Source: Streptomyces coeruleorubidus (GTDB lineage: Bacteria > Actinomycetota > Actinomycetes > Streptomycetales > Streptomycetaceae). From it: DNA of 64,000 nucleotides. Shown here one piece after another: positions 9,418 through 18,054 of the stretch. Position numbers and translations under genes: made by a program. The first letter of the stretch is position 1. The number at the start of each line of letters is the position of its first letter. The stretch is taken from contig NZ_CP023694.1 in assembly GCF_008705135.1 (NCBI RefSeq), positions 2,852,001-2,916,000 of the forward strand, given 5' to 3'. The notes under the pieces are model-generated. The model searched no databases. It was not told the origin of the DNA and was given only the letters and a program-made list of their open reading frames with translations.

Positions 9418-9728
9418 TGACCACCCCTTCCCACGTTGACGACGACCGCGGCTGCCTCCGTGTGGTCCTCGCCGTACCCCTCACCCTGCTCACCCTCATC
9501 GCGGCGTACTTCTGCTGGACGGCACTGACCACCACACCGTCCGGCACCTGGGACGACGACGCGTACGCCGGAATCGTGCTGTCGTGCGTCGTCACCATCG
9601 CGGCCGCCGGAGCCGCGGCGGCACTGTGGCTGGTGCCTTCGGTGCGGAGGGCCATGCCGTGGTGGTGGATATTTCCCGCTCTGCTGTTGGGCGCGGTTGC
9701 AGGAGCGCGATGGGCCGTGGGCGGCTAG
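9417..9728 (+). CDS. Three-TM small membrane protein
   Basis: A 103-residue protein with three hydrophobic helices (about residues 14-36, 50-72 and 80-100) and a short acidic N-terminus. Its ATG shares one base with the previous stop (TGATG), so translation is coupled. As third gene of the trio it could be an immunity or export factor for the transglycosylase-like product, but this is inference from position only. No family recognised. Confidence 0.75.
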   Translation: MTTPSHVDDDRGCLRVVLAVPLTLLTLIAAYFCWTALTTTPSGTWDDDAYAGIVLSCVVTIAAAGAAAALWLVPSVRRAMPWWWIFPALLLGAVAGARWAVGG

Positions 9729-9860
9729 GCCCAGGTCCACCGCCACCGTCGCACTCGGTTCGCTGCACATGCGCGAACCTCCGCATCAAGCCGCGAGACT
9801 GCCAGCAGGCCACAACTCACGCGTCAGATCCTCGCGATTGCGGGGCAGCGCATGACGGCG

Positions 9861-10988
9861 TCAGACTCGGCGGCAGCGACCTCGAAGCTCGGAGATGATG
9901 ACTTTCTCGCTCGCGTTGACGGCACCGTCCACCGTGGCCACCCGGTCGGCCACGTCGAGGAGGTCGCTCAGGTCCCCCGGCTCGGCGTCTATGCGCTCCC
10001 ACACCTCGGCAGGGTCTATATCAACAAGGTGAGCGAGCTGTTCGTCGACCACCTGATGCTGATCCCGGACCAGCCTCACCAGGTGCTTCATCAAGAGCGT
10101 CTCGTCGTCGGCGATCTTGTGGTCCGCCATGATGACGAGCCACGCGACCCACAGCATCAACTGCGGGTGCTGACTCCGCTTGCTCAGACCCTCGGCGATT
10201 TCGATCACCCGCGCCTCGTTCCGGAAGACGGCTTGCGCGTGCCGCCCCGCGAGCAGCGTCGTGTAGCGGTTCAGCACCACCGCAAGGGGAACGCCGACCA
10301 CGGGGATACCGATTTTGATGACGTTGCGCTGCAGGAGATACTTCCCGACGACGGGGAGCCCCTTCGCGGCGGTCAGTACCGCTTTGGAGTAGTAGCGCTT
10401 GATCATCGGCCGCACTATGGCCGGGACCGCCTTGACCACCGGTACCCGGACCGCTTCCCCGCTTTTGATCGTGAAAGCCACTCGAATGAGCTTCCACATG
10501 TCATCGGGGTCGGACAGGTCGAGCGGGACCCGATAGAGGACTGAGATGTCGTAGGCCAGGCGGAGCTGGAGCCGCGTGATGAACGCGACATCAACCATCA
10601 TGGTCGCGACGGCGGCCGGGACCGTCGCCGCCGAGGCACCGCCAAGGCTTCCGATCGTGGCGGCGACGGCCGCCGTGTAGGCCCCGGCGGAGAGCCCGCC
10701 TTCGAGCGCGGCGTACCGAGCCGCCATCTTGATCCGCTGGTCGACGATGGCGTCCGCGGGTACGCCCTCGTACCGTTCTTGGAAGTACTGCCAGTCGACC
10801 TTGTCGGTGTAGGAGCTCAGGGCCTCAGCGCTGAGCTTGGAGAACCAGCCGCCCGACTTGATGTCGTCCGCGCTCAGCCCCTTGATGAACTCCCGTACTT
10901 CGGCCCGCTCCTGTTCGACAACCTTCCGGTCGGCATCGTCGTCGGCGCCGGCGCCGGCGCCGGCAGCGTCAGTCGAAGCTTCGGCCAT
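9861..10988 (-). CDS. EcsC-like protein with TerB-like C-terminus
   Basis: This 375-residue protein has an Ala/Asp-rich start, then about residues 85-250 with glycine/alanine-rich amphipathic helices (GGLSAGAYTAAVAATIG, AFITRLQLRLAYDISVLY) like the EcsC family. The C-terminal part, from about 285, has two DxxIxxxE-type repeats (ADHKIADDE, VATVDGAVNASE), typical of TerB-like domains. EcsC proteins are thought to associate with membranes and are linked to secretion and stress; TerB-like domains occur with tellurite/phage-stress modules. ATG 10988 has a clear GGGGGAG. It stands alone between divergent and convergent neighbours. Confidence 0.7.
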   Translation of the reverse strand: MAEASTDAAGAGAGADDDADRKVVEQERAEVREFIKGLSADDIKSGGWFSKLSAEALSSYTDKVDWQYFQERYEGVPADAIVDQRIKMAARYAALEGGLSAGAYTAAVAATIGSLGGASAATVPAAVATMMVDVAFITRLQLRLAYDISVLYRVPLDLSDPDDMWKLIRVAFTIKSGEAVRVPVVKAVPAIVRPMIKRYYSKAVLTAAKGLPVVGKYLLQRNVIKIGIPVVGVPLAVVLNRYTTLLAGRHAQAVFRNEARVIEIAEGLSKRSQHPQLMLWVAWLVIMADHKIADDETLLMKHLVRLVRDQHQVVDEQLAHLVDIDPAEVWERIDAEPGDLSDLLDVADRVATVDGAVNASEKVIISELRGRCRRV

Positions 10989-11158
10989 GGCGAGCTCCCC
11001 CCAGGCGGTTCAGCGTGCAGCAAGGTTGCCTGGTTTGGACAACCCCACTGACGTCTCAACACGGTGACTCAGTAACCAGCAACATACTGTGGACAGATGT
11101 CCCATAAGCTGCATAACCCTAGCGTGCGTCATCATGCGGCACGATTCCCTGGCCGAGG

Positions 11159-11374
11159 ATGCCTGATCTGATCGGCTCCACATTGAAGGCGGCTCAGGAG
11201 AATCTCGCCGCTCTCGACTTCCAGTCCGATCCCTCGTACGCCGCCACGGTCTCTCCCCCACAGGGGCCGATGTCACGGCCACGCGTGCCGGATCCGCCCA
11301 TCGCCCATGGTCACGAAACGCACGAGTCCATATGGATTGTCAGATCACGCGGATACCCTGTCGGGGTGTACGAC
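11159..11374 (+). other. PASTA-like fragment in frame ahead of the next gene
   Basis: This stretch reads MPDLIGSTLKAAQENLAALD and continues in the same frame into the next gene. The wording resembles a PASTA repeat (xPDxxGxxLxxAQxxLxxxGF), but the half that should follow is degenerate, and the N-terminal of a coherent protein (MTDPVAARRAAK) begins at 11375. It is probably a decayed gene fragment. The remaining bases from 10989 to 11158 hold no feature I can name. Confidence 0.35.
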
Positions 11375-13069
11375 ATGACGGACCCGGTCGCCGCTCGCCG
11401 GGCAGCGAAAGCCGCTGAACATGAGCGCCTGAAACGTGCGCGCGAACGCCGGGAGAGCAAGGGCTCCTCAGGCGTGAGCGGTTTCGTTCAGCGCAAGTGG
11501 CGTTGGCTCGGCGTCGGGGGCGGCGAGGCGGTCGAAGCCGTGCTGGCCATGCTCACAGAGGCGGCGGCCGTCACCGGAATGCCTGAGGCGGAGCGGGCGG
11601 TCCTCACGCAGGCCCTCGAAGGCGATCCGGAACGCGAGATCCTGTTACCCGCAGTGCGCGCGGGGCTGAGTCTCCTTCCACCGGAGTCGGTCCTCGGCCA
11701 TCTGCGGAGCCTCTGGGCGACCGGTGTGCGATGGCTCAACGAGGCAGGCCTGGAGCGGTGCAGAGTGCTGTGTTCGACGGCGCCCAGCCTGGACCTGATC
11801 AGCAAGCGTGCCCACGCGGTCTCAGGCGGACCCGCCTTCAGCCTCTTCGCGACCGCGGCCACACGCGGCGCGATCCCCGTGCCGAACCGCTTTCTCGACG
11901 AACTTCTCGCGTGGGCGCCCCTGTCCGTCATCGACGATCTGATCGACCACGGTGGCCTCATGCCCGAGGACACACCCTGGACGAAAAGGGATGAGCGGGA
12001 GGGGCTGTATCTGCGCGCCCGTCTCGCCCCCACAACGGTCACCAGCGAGCAGGCCGAGCGCCTCACATGGCAGGCGTACCTGCGCCGGCAGTCCTTCCTC
12101 ATCGGCGAGACCCTCGTCCGAGAGGAACCGGAGGATGTGTGGGACCTGCTGTACGACGTCGTCATCGACGGCGACGTGACGGCCATGGACGCACTCGACA
12201 TGGCCCTGCCCCGGCCTCAGCAGATCGAGTTTCGCGACCTCAAGTCGGGTGCGCTGTCCGGGCAGTGGCCGCCGAGCATGACCGACGACCGAGGACTCTG
12301 GCTGCTCATGGCCACCCTGTGGCGCCCAAGCAACCTCGTCGACGCCGGACGGAGTCCGTTCTACGCCCTCGTCGCCTTGAATCGCGCCTACGACCTCATG
12401 AGGTCCGGCGACTTGGAAGCGGCGGCCCAGCAGGCTCGCTCCCTCACCCGTGACAGCGTGAGCAACCGCAAGGTTCCTGCGGACCTTGTACAGGAGGCCA
12501 ACGTCCTCGCGGCGTACGTGGCCGTGGCACAGAGTGAGCAGCTCGATTCTCCCGCGGGACGGGACAAACTTCTCGACTCCGCCGAGGAGTACGCCGGTAA
12601 GGCCGCCACGCAGGGAGGGGTCGTCGCCGAACGCAACCTCCGGCTCCTTCGCGCCTGGAGGGGGACGAGAAGGAACGACCGTGGTCGGTTCAGCAATCCC
12701 TTCCTCGACATCGGCCTCGATCACGGGGCCGACGGGTGGGAGGAACGCTGCCGGGAGATATTCCGGGAGCGCGAGGGCGACGCCAGGGGCCAGTCGGAAC
12801 TGAACATGGCCGAGGAACGCATCCGTGGCGCGCTGCGCGGAGAGGCGGGCTGGGACGTTTTCTACCAGCTGCCGCTCGACCGGTCGCGATACGACATGCC
12901 CTCCCAGGTGCCGAAGCATCTAGTGCCTCCGGTGGAGGCCCTGCCCCGCCGGACCGCGGTGACGAGTGGCGGCGAGCTGGAGGCCATCCGCGCCCGTGCC
13001 GCCGTAGAACTCCTCGACGACTTCCGGACTACCGCTCCGCGCCTCGACCGCCACAGCTCCGCACGATGA
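11375..13069 (+). CDS. Large helical protein of unknown function, first gene of the Hsp70-NYN operon
   Basis: About 564 residues from ATG 11375; the frame is open further upstream to 11159 but that part looks like an unrelated remnant. It begins with a basic helical stretch (AARRAAKAAEHERLKRARERR). The body is built of helical pairs rich in Leu/Ala/Glu (LLYDVVIDGDVTAMDALDM; LNRAYDLMRSGDLEAAAQQA), which looks like a TPR- or HEAT-type scaffold. A protein of this kind beside Hsp70 could act as client adaptor. There are no catalytic motifs I can see. It is followed after 58 bases by the next gene. Function unknown; assignment to the operon rests on orientation and spacing. Confidence 0.7.
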   Translation: MTDPVAARRAAKAAEHERLKRARERRESKGSSGVSGFVQRKWRWLGVGGGEAVEAVLAMLTEAAAVTGMPEAERAVLTQALEGDPEREILLPAVRAGLSLLPPESVLGHLRSLWATGVRWLNEAGLERCRVLCSTAPSLDLISKRAHAVSGGPAFSLFATAATRGAIPVPNRFLDELLAWAPLSVIDDLIDHGGLMPEDTPWTKRDEREGLYLRARLAPTTVTSEQAERLTWQAYLRRQSFLIGETLVREEPEDVWDLLYDVVIDGDVTAMDALDMALPRPQQIEFRDLKSGALSGQWPPSMTDDRGLWLLMATLWRPSNLVDAGRSPFYALVALNRAYDLMRSGDLEAAAQQARSLTRDSVSNRKVPADLVQEANVLAAYVAVAQSEQLDSPAGRDKLLDSAEEYAGKAATQGGVVAERNLRLLRAWRGTRRNDRGRFSNPFLDIGLDHGADGWEERCREIFREREGDARGQSELNMAEERIRGALRGEAGWDVFYQLPLDRSRYDMPSQVPKHLVPPVEALPRRTAVTSGGELEAIRARAAVELLDDFRTTAPRLDRHSSAR

Positions 13070-13127
13070 CCGCTTCGGCGCCGTCGTCCTGACCCACCGT
13101 CCGAGCCGAACGAAGTAGAGCAGCCTG

Positions 13128-13760
13128 ATGCCTCCCAAGAAGAAGATTCCCAAAAGAGAGCGAGCACACCGCCCGTGCCCCGCGTGCGGCCAGACGCAAC
13201 CCGGGGCACAGGGCGCGCCGTCACCACACAAACCCGGAGGTTTGAAGCGCCGCCGGGGGCAGCACACGGATGCCCCGGCCAAGCCCACGGAGGCCAGTGC
13301 CGTCGAGGCTCCCCCTCGTCCCGATCCGATCGACGCTATGACGGTCATCAAAGGGGTGGCGGCCCGCGTACCGGAGGCACTGGAGGCTGCCGGGGCCGAA
13401 GAGGCGCCCCCGGCCGGCGCGCTCACCGCGGCGGTGCGCAGGGCGGTCCTCGACGAGTTCCGCACGCGCGCCCAGTTCGCCGGACGTCTCGCCGAGATCG
13501 ACGCGCTGCTGTGGTCCCGGGCGGGAGACAGCCGCGAGACCGTCGAGGGCGCGATGACGGCGCACCTGCGGGAACTGCGGCTGCTGCGGGTTACGGAGCC
13601 GGAGGAGAGCGACCGGTTCGTGGTGACCGAGGGCGAGGGAGACGCCTTCGAGTTGCTGAGTCCGGCATACGTCGACGAGTTGACAGGGAAGGTCATTCTC
13701 GCGGGGCAACTCCGGCGCATCGCCGGGCTTGCGGGTGTGACGGCGGGGGAGGAAGCATGA
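13128..13760 (+). CDS. CxxC-starting adaptor-like protein, coupled to Hsp70-NYN
   Basis: This 210-residue protein starts with a Lys/Arg-rich stretch and CPACGQ, a lone CxxC, followed by a Pro/Lys-rich disordered linker to about residue 65. The rest (about 75-200) is helical with short strands (LLRVTEPEESDRFVVTEGEG) and could be a winged-helix-like unit. It is not a recognisable GrpE or J-domain. The stop overlaps the Hsp70-like start by four bases (ATGA), so the two proteins are very likely partners. No family recognised. Confidence 0.75.
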   Translation: MPPKKKIPKRERAHRPCPACGQTQPGAQGAPSPHKPGGLKRRRGQHTDAPAKPTEASAVEAPPRPDPIDAMTVIKGVAARVPEALEAAGAEEAPPAGALTAAVRRAVLDEFRTRAQFAGRLAEIDALLWSRAGDSRETVEGAMTAHLRELRLLRVTEPEESDRFVVTEGEGDAFELLSPAYVDELTGKVILAGQLRRIAGLAGVTAGEEA

Positions 13761-15826
13761 CGGCAGCCGGAATTGACTTCGGGACCACCAACTCGGTCGC
13801 CGCCCAGTGGAACGGCGAGTACGTCGAGTTGTTGGAGATCGGCGGGCAGGGCCTGGACGCGAACTGGAGGCGCGAGGGGTTCGAGCTGCTCTACCCGTCG
13901 GTCGTCGGCACGAGTTCCCTGCGGCCGGGCACCCTGTTCGGCTGGGAGGCGAAACTCCGTTCCGAGCAGGCCGTCGAGGCGTGCAAGCGGATGCTGCACG
14001 AGGAGCCGTTCGTCAAGCTGGGCGGTGAACGCTTCGCCGCGACCACCGCCGCCGCCGGCGTCTTCCACGCCATCGCGGGGGCGGCGGAGGAGGAGGCCGC
14101 CACCGAGATCCGCGAGGCCGTCATCACCGTGCCCGCCAACGCGACCGGCGCGGCCCGGTTCCGGACCCGTGAGGCCGCCCGTGCCGCGGGCATCACGGTC
14201 CGCACCCTGCTGAACGAGCCGACGGCGGCGGCGATCGCGTACGCGCACGAGATGGAGATCGACGGCGAGTTTCTGGTATTCGACTGGGGTGGCGGCACGA
14301 TGGACGCCACCCTCCTCCTTCACGATGACGGGTTCTTCGACGAGAAGGCGAGCCGGGGCGTCAACCGCCTCGGCGGCCTGGAGATCGACGCCCGACTGCG
14401 CCGCATGGTCCTCGACCAGGCGCCTGCCCGCGGGCGTTGGAGCGATTCCGAGAAGCGGATGTTCGCCCTGGAGATCGAGCGGGCCAAAATCCTCCTCTCC
14501 CACCAGGAATCGGTCCGCGTCCAAACGCCCGACGACGTCACCGTCGAGATTGGGCAGGACGAGTTCTCCGAGGCCATCCAGGACCTCATCAACCGGGCCC
14601 TCGACCCGGTGGAGGAATGCCTGGAACAGGCTCGGATCGACCCGCAGGACCTCACCGCAGTACTGATGATCGGCGGCAGCAGCCAGATCCCGGCAGTGCG
14701 CGCCGCGGTCTCGGAGGCGCTCGACTGCGAACTCGTGGACGCCTCCCTGTGTGATCCGATGACCGCGGTCGCCGAGGGAGCGGCGATCAGCGCCGCCGCC
14801 ATGGACGGCGAGCTGAAGAGCATCATCCGGGTGGTCAACACGCACGCCCTGGGCACGATCACCAAGGACCGTGAGGGCAGGCGGAAGTTCAGCGCCCTCA
14901 TCGACCGCAACCAGCGCCTCCCGCAGCAGCGCGTGAAGTCGTACGAGCCGACGAAGGACAACGTCTCCCAACTCAACGTCGAGGTCTGGGAGGGAGACCC
15001 GGACCGCGAGGTCGGCCACCCGGACAACGTCAAGCTGACCGACCTCGTTCTGACCTACCCCCGACGCTGCACGGCCGAGGACGGTGTCTTCGACCTGGAG
15101 TACACCTACAGCAAGGAAGGCCTGCTGACCGTCCGGGCGACCCTGCAGAAGACCGGCGAGGTCGTCCTCGACGGCGAGGTGAAGGTGTTCGGGGACGGGA
15201 ACGTCCTGCCGGAGGTGAAGAAGGAGCTCGACCGGCTGCTCGCCCTCGCGCCGGCCGCCCGGCCCGCGACCACTCCGACCCATCCTCCGCAGGTCCGGCC
15301 CCAGGGCCAGGGCAACGGGGCGCCCAAACCCGCCCCGCCTCGCTCCGCGCCCCGGTCGGCCGACGCGAACACGGCCGCGCCGCCGCTCGTGATCGACGGA
15401 TCCAACCTCGCCTGGAACGGCCGCCCGCCGCGTGCTGCGGGCGGGAAGCCGAGCTTCGCGGCATTGCAGGCGGCTGTCCGGTCGCTGCGGTTCAAGCACC
15501 CCGATTGCGACATCCACGTGGTGGTCGACGCCACCCTGCGCCACGACGTGTCCGCCGAGGAGAGGCCCCTCGTGGAGGCAGCCATCGCCGACGGCACTGT
15601 CGTACAGCCTCCGGCCGGGACCGAGGGTCGGGGTGACGCATTGGTGATCAGCATCGCCGAGGAGGTCAGCGGAGTCATCGTCTCGAACGACAACTTCGCG
15701 CCCTTCCAGAAGGCGAATCCGTGGCTGCGGGTCGCTGGACGGGTCATGGGGGCGACTCACTCACAGGGTGTGTGGGTGTTCAACCGACGCGTACCCAATC
15801 CGGCGCCGCCTGCCCAGCGAAGGTGA
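13757..15826 (+). CDS. Hsp70-like ATPase fused to a NYN/PIN-like ribonuclease domain
   Basis: The 689-residue product has a full actin-like ATPase domain: phosphate-1 GIDFGTTNS (residues 5-13), phosphate-2 VFDWGGGTMDATLL near 175, adenosine motif MIGGSSQIPAV near 305. A beta-type substrate-binding domain follows (about 370-500) without an obvious helical lid. After a Pro-rich linker comes residues about 540-675 with a Zc3h12a-like NYN/PIN pattern: VIDGSN, VVDATLRH, EGRGDALV and GVIVSNDNF, giving four spaced Asp residues. That predicts a metal-dependent RNA nuclease. DnaK normally ends after its lid, so the fusion is unusual. The start is ATG 13757, overlapping the previous stop; an in-frame extension upstream is ignored. 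The predicted role is an Hsp70-controlled RNase, possibly defensive. Confidence 0.85.
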   Translation: MTAAGIDFGTTNSVAAQWNGEYVELLEIGGQGLDANWRREGFELLYPSVVGTSSLRPGTLFGWEAKLRSEQAVEACKRMLHEEPFVKLGGERFAATTAAAGVFHAIAGAAEEEAATEIREAVITVPANATGAARFRTREAARAAGITVRTLLNEPTAAAIAYAHEMEIDGEFLVFDWGGGTMDATLLLHDDGFFDEKASRGVNRLGGLEIDARLRRMVLDQAPARGRWSDSEKRMFALEIERAKILLSHQESVRVQTPDDVTVEIGQDEFSEAIQDLINRALDPVEECLEQARIDPQDLTAVLMIGGSSQIPAVRAAVSEALDCELVDASLCDPMTAVAEGAAISAAAMDGELKSIIRVVNTHALGTITKDREGRRKFSALIDRNQRLPQQRVKSYEPTKDNVSQLNVEVWEGDPDREVGHPDNVKLTDLVLTYPRRCTAEDGVFDLEYTYSKEGLLTVRATLQKTGEVVLDGEVKVFGDGNVLPEVKKELDRLLALAPAARPATTPTHPPQVRPQGQGNGAPKPAPPRSAPRSADANTAAPPLVIDGSNLAWNGRPPRAAGGKPSFAALQAAVRSLRFKHPDCDIHVVVDATLRHDVSAEERPLVEAAIADGTVVQPPAGTEGRGDALVISIAEEVSGVIVSNDNFAPFQKANPWLRVAGRVMGATHSQGVWVFNRRVPNPAPPAQRR

Positions 15827-15961
15827 CACGCAGGGGGGCGGATCCGCACGGACGAGAACACGCTTAGGCAGTCAGAGACATGGAAGCCTGCGCCCTGGCG
15901 CCGACGTACGCAATCGTCGTCCGGGGCGGCCGGACAGCGATTGGGGCCGCCAGTGGAGAGC

Positions 15962-16693
15962 GTGAGGTTGTCGGTCGTCGCGGTGGTCGCGTTGCTTCTC
16001 GCCACCGGCTGCTCGGCTCGGCCGAGCACCGGTCAGGCGGAGAACGACGTCTGTCCACCCGTCGCGTCCGACGTCTCAGCCATTCCCACGCGCGCATCCG
16101 GGCCCGTACGCCACGTCGAGTTGGGCGACGTGCGGTGCTCGGACGCGGACTCAGGCATGAGCGCCGTGGACATCACGGTGAAGAACACCGGCACGGGCGA
16201 AGCCAACTACGACGTCACCGTCGAGTTCATCGACTCCGAGCAGCACTCGCTCGCCACTGAGCACACCTACTTCGGCCACGTGAACGCCTCGGCGACCATA
16301 TCGAGGACGGCCTACGCTGTACGGCCGGCCGATGGCCGCGGGCTGGCCGTACGCATCGTCGAAGTGAAGCGTGAAGTCGTTCCGACGAAAGCCCTGGCAA
16401 GTGCTCTGGACACGGCGGTGGACCTCTTCGTGGAACAGGGCCTCGTACCCGCCGGCACTCCGTACGGAGATTGTCCGGACACCGCCCCTCAGGCCTATTG
16501 GATCGGTGACCGCGGAAACTGCTGGACCACCGTCAACACCTTGCCACCACTGTCGGCCACATCAACGCCGCGGCCCACCCTCGCAGTTCCGATGCCCACA
16601 CCTGCGCTCCCTGGAACCGTGTGCCGCGACGGCTGGGTCTCCGGATCCACCGGCCGCGGAACGTGTTCCCACCATGGCGGTATCGGCCGCTGA
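15962..16693 (+). CDS. Secreted lipoprotein with C-terminal DUF3761
   Basis: GTG 15962 begins a short lipoprotein signal (VRLSVVAVVALLLATGC) with lipobox LATGC, so it should be lipid-anchored on the outer face of the membrane. The middle (about 35-140) is a beta-rich Ig-like region (VDITVKNTGTGEANYDVTVE) of the type seen in FxLYD-like domains. The C-terminus has a Cys/His motif CRDGWVSGS...GTCSHHGG, the DUF3761 signature. GTG 15953 and TTG 15941 are alternative starts. Probably cell-wall associated; no enzymatic function is evident. Confidence 0.8.
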   Translation: MRLSVVAVVALLLATGCSARPSTGQAENDVCPPVASDVSAIPTRASGPVRHVELGDVRCSDADSGMSAVDITVKNTGTGEANYDVTVEFIDSEQHSLATEHTYFGHVNASATISRTAYAVRPADGRGLAVRIVEVKREVVPTKALASALDTAVDLFVEQGLVPAGTPYGDCPDTAPQAYWIGDRGNCWTTVNTLPPLSATSTPRPTLAVPMPTPALPGTVCRDGWVSGSTGRGTCSHHGGIGR

Positions 16694-16824
16694 GTCCAGC
16701 CGGGTACTGCCTTAACAGCGCGGCTTCTTCCGGGCGGAACACAGGGCGCTGGCCGTAGTCGATCAGCTACTGTACGGACACGTTCGATTCATGGGCGGTA
16801 TGCACGTATGCGGAGGGGCACATC

Positions 16825-18054
16825 TTGGTCGGCAGCGCTCCCGGGCCGGAGCCGGAACAGTCGTCACCGGACCCCGCATCCACAGTGGCCGCGACACCGC
16901 GGAACGACGAACCGCTCGTCGAACTGACCGACACCGGACTCAGCGCCGGAATCGAAGCGGAGGACCTCGGTCCGAGCCACCGGGCGCCGTTCGACCCGGA
17001 GCTGATCGACGTCTATCCGCGCGCGACGACGATCGACCTGATGCTTCAGCGCCTCAAACGAGGGCTCATCGATCTGCAACCCGACTTCCAGCGCCGCTCC
17101 GGCATCTGGAACGAGACGGCCCAGAGCAGACTGATCGAGTCCCTCCTCCTACGCATTGCGCTGCCCACGATCTACGTGGCGGAGGAGGCCGACGACTCCT
17201 GGACCGTTGTGGACGGGGTGCAGCGGCTCACCACCATCGTCCGGTTCGTCAAACCTGAGGCCGCCGGGCTGGAACCGTTGACGCTGAGGAACCTGGAGTA
17301 CCTCGACTACAACGGCAAGACGTTCGAGGACCTGCCGGGGCGCATGCAGACCCGCATTCTGGAGACCGAGCTGTCCTTGCTGCTCATCCGGAAGGGCACA
17401 CCCGAAGAGGCCCGGTTCAACATCTTCACGCGGATCAACACCGGAGGACTGCCCCTCTCGCAGCAGGAACTGCGGCACGCCCTGATTCCGGGACCAGCGC
17501 GGGATCTGCTGGCCACACTCGCGGAGAGTCTGTTCTTCCTGTACGCGACGACACACAGCGTGTCCCCCAGCCGCATGGCAGAGCGCGAACTGTGCCTGCG
17601 ATTTCTGGCGTTCTGGATGACGCCACCGGAGCGGTACGTCACCCAGGACTTCGACGGCTTCCTGCGTGAGGCCATGCGCCATATCAACGGGCTCACGCCG
17701 TCGGAACGGCTCGACCTGGAGAGACGCTTCTATCGCGCCATGCTCACCAGCGCCCGCGTTTTCGGGGAGCACGCGTTTCGTAAGCAGTTCGCCGGATCAG
17801 CACGCCGCTACCCCATTAACAAGGCGCTCTTCGAAGTACAGGCTGTCACCCTGGCCCAGTGCACGCCGGCAGAGGCCAAGATCCTTTGCCAACGGGCGAG
17901 CCTCGTCGAGGAGAAATTCAAGAAGCTCATGAACGACGACCTGGCCTTCTTCGACGCAATCTCCTCGGGAACGGGCGACGCCGACAAGGTCAACTACCGC
18001 TTCCAGTCCATGAAGGACCTGTTCCGCGAGGTGTTGGAGTCCACGAATGCTTGA
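16825..18054 (+). CDS. DUF262 (GmrS/ParB-like) protein, first gene of a defence-like operon
   Basis: The 409-residue product carries the DUF262 signature set: LQPDFQRRSGIWN near residue 84, VVDGVQRLTTI near 128 (the usual DGQQR has Val here), and FTRINTGG near 200. DUF262 proteins are NTP-hydrolysing or nuclease components in anti-phage systems such as GmrSD/BrxU and many ATPase-linked operons. The TTG start at 16825 has a GGAGG eight bases upstream. The next gene's ATG lies inside the last codons (8-base overlap), so this is one operon with the ATPase. The role is probably a defence effector. Confidence 0.85.
   Translation: MVGSAPGPEPEQSSPDPASTVAATPRNDEPLVELTDTGLSAGIEAEDLGPSHRAPFDPELIDVYPRATTIDLMLQRLKRGLIDLQPDFQRRSGIWNETAQSRLIESLLLRIALPTIYVAEEADDSWTVVDGVQRLTTIVRFVKPEAAGLEPLTLRNLEYLDYNGKTFEDLPGRMQTRILETELSLLLIRKGTPEEARFNIFTRINTGGLPLSQQELRHALIPGPARDLLATLAESLFFLYATTHSVSPSRMAERELCLRFLAFWMTPPERYVTQDFDGFLREAMRHINGLTPSERLDLERRFYRAMLTSARVFGEHAFRKQFAGSARRYPINKALFEVQAVTLAQCTPAEAKILCQRASLVEEKFKKLMNDDLAFFDAISSGTGDADKVNYRFQSMKDLFREVLESTNA

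Noticed and set aside
12920..15760. Long minus-strand open frame opposite the Hsp70-NYN gene
   Set aside because: It is a high-GC antisense shadow: composition is Arg/Gly/Asp-rich without domains, while the plus frame has clear Hsp70 motifs.
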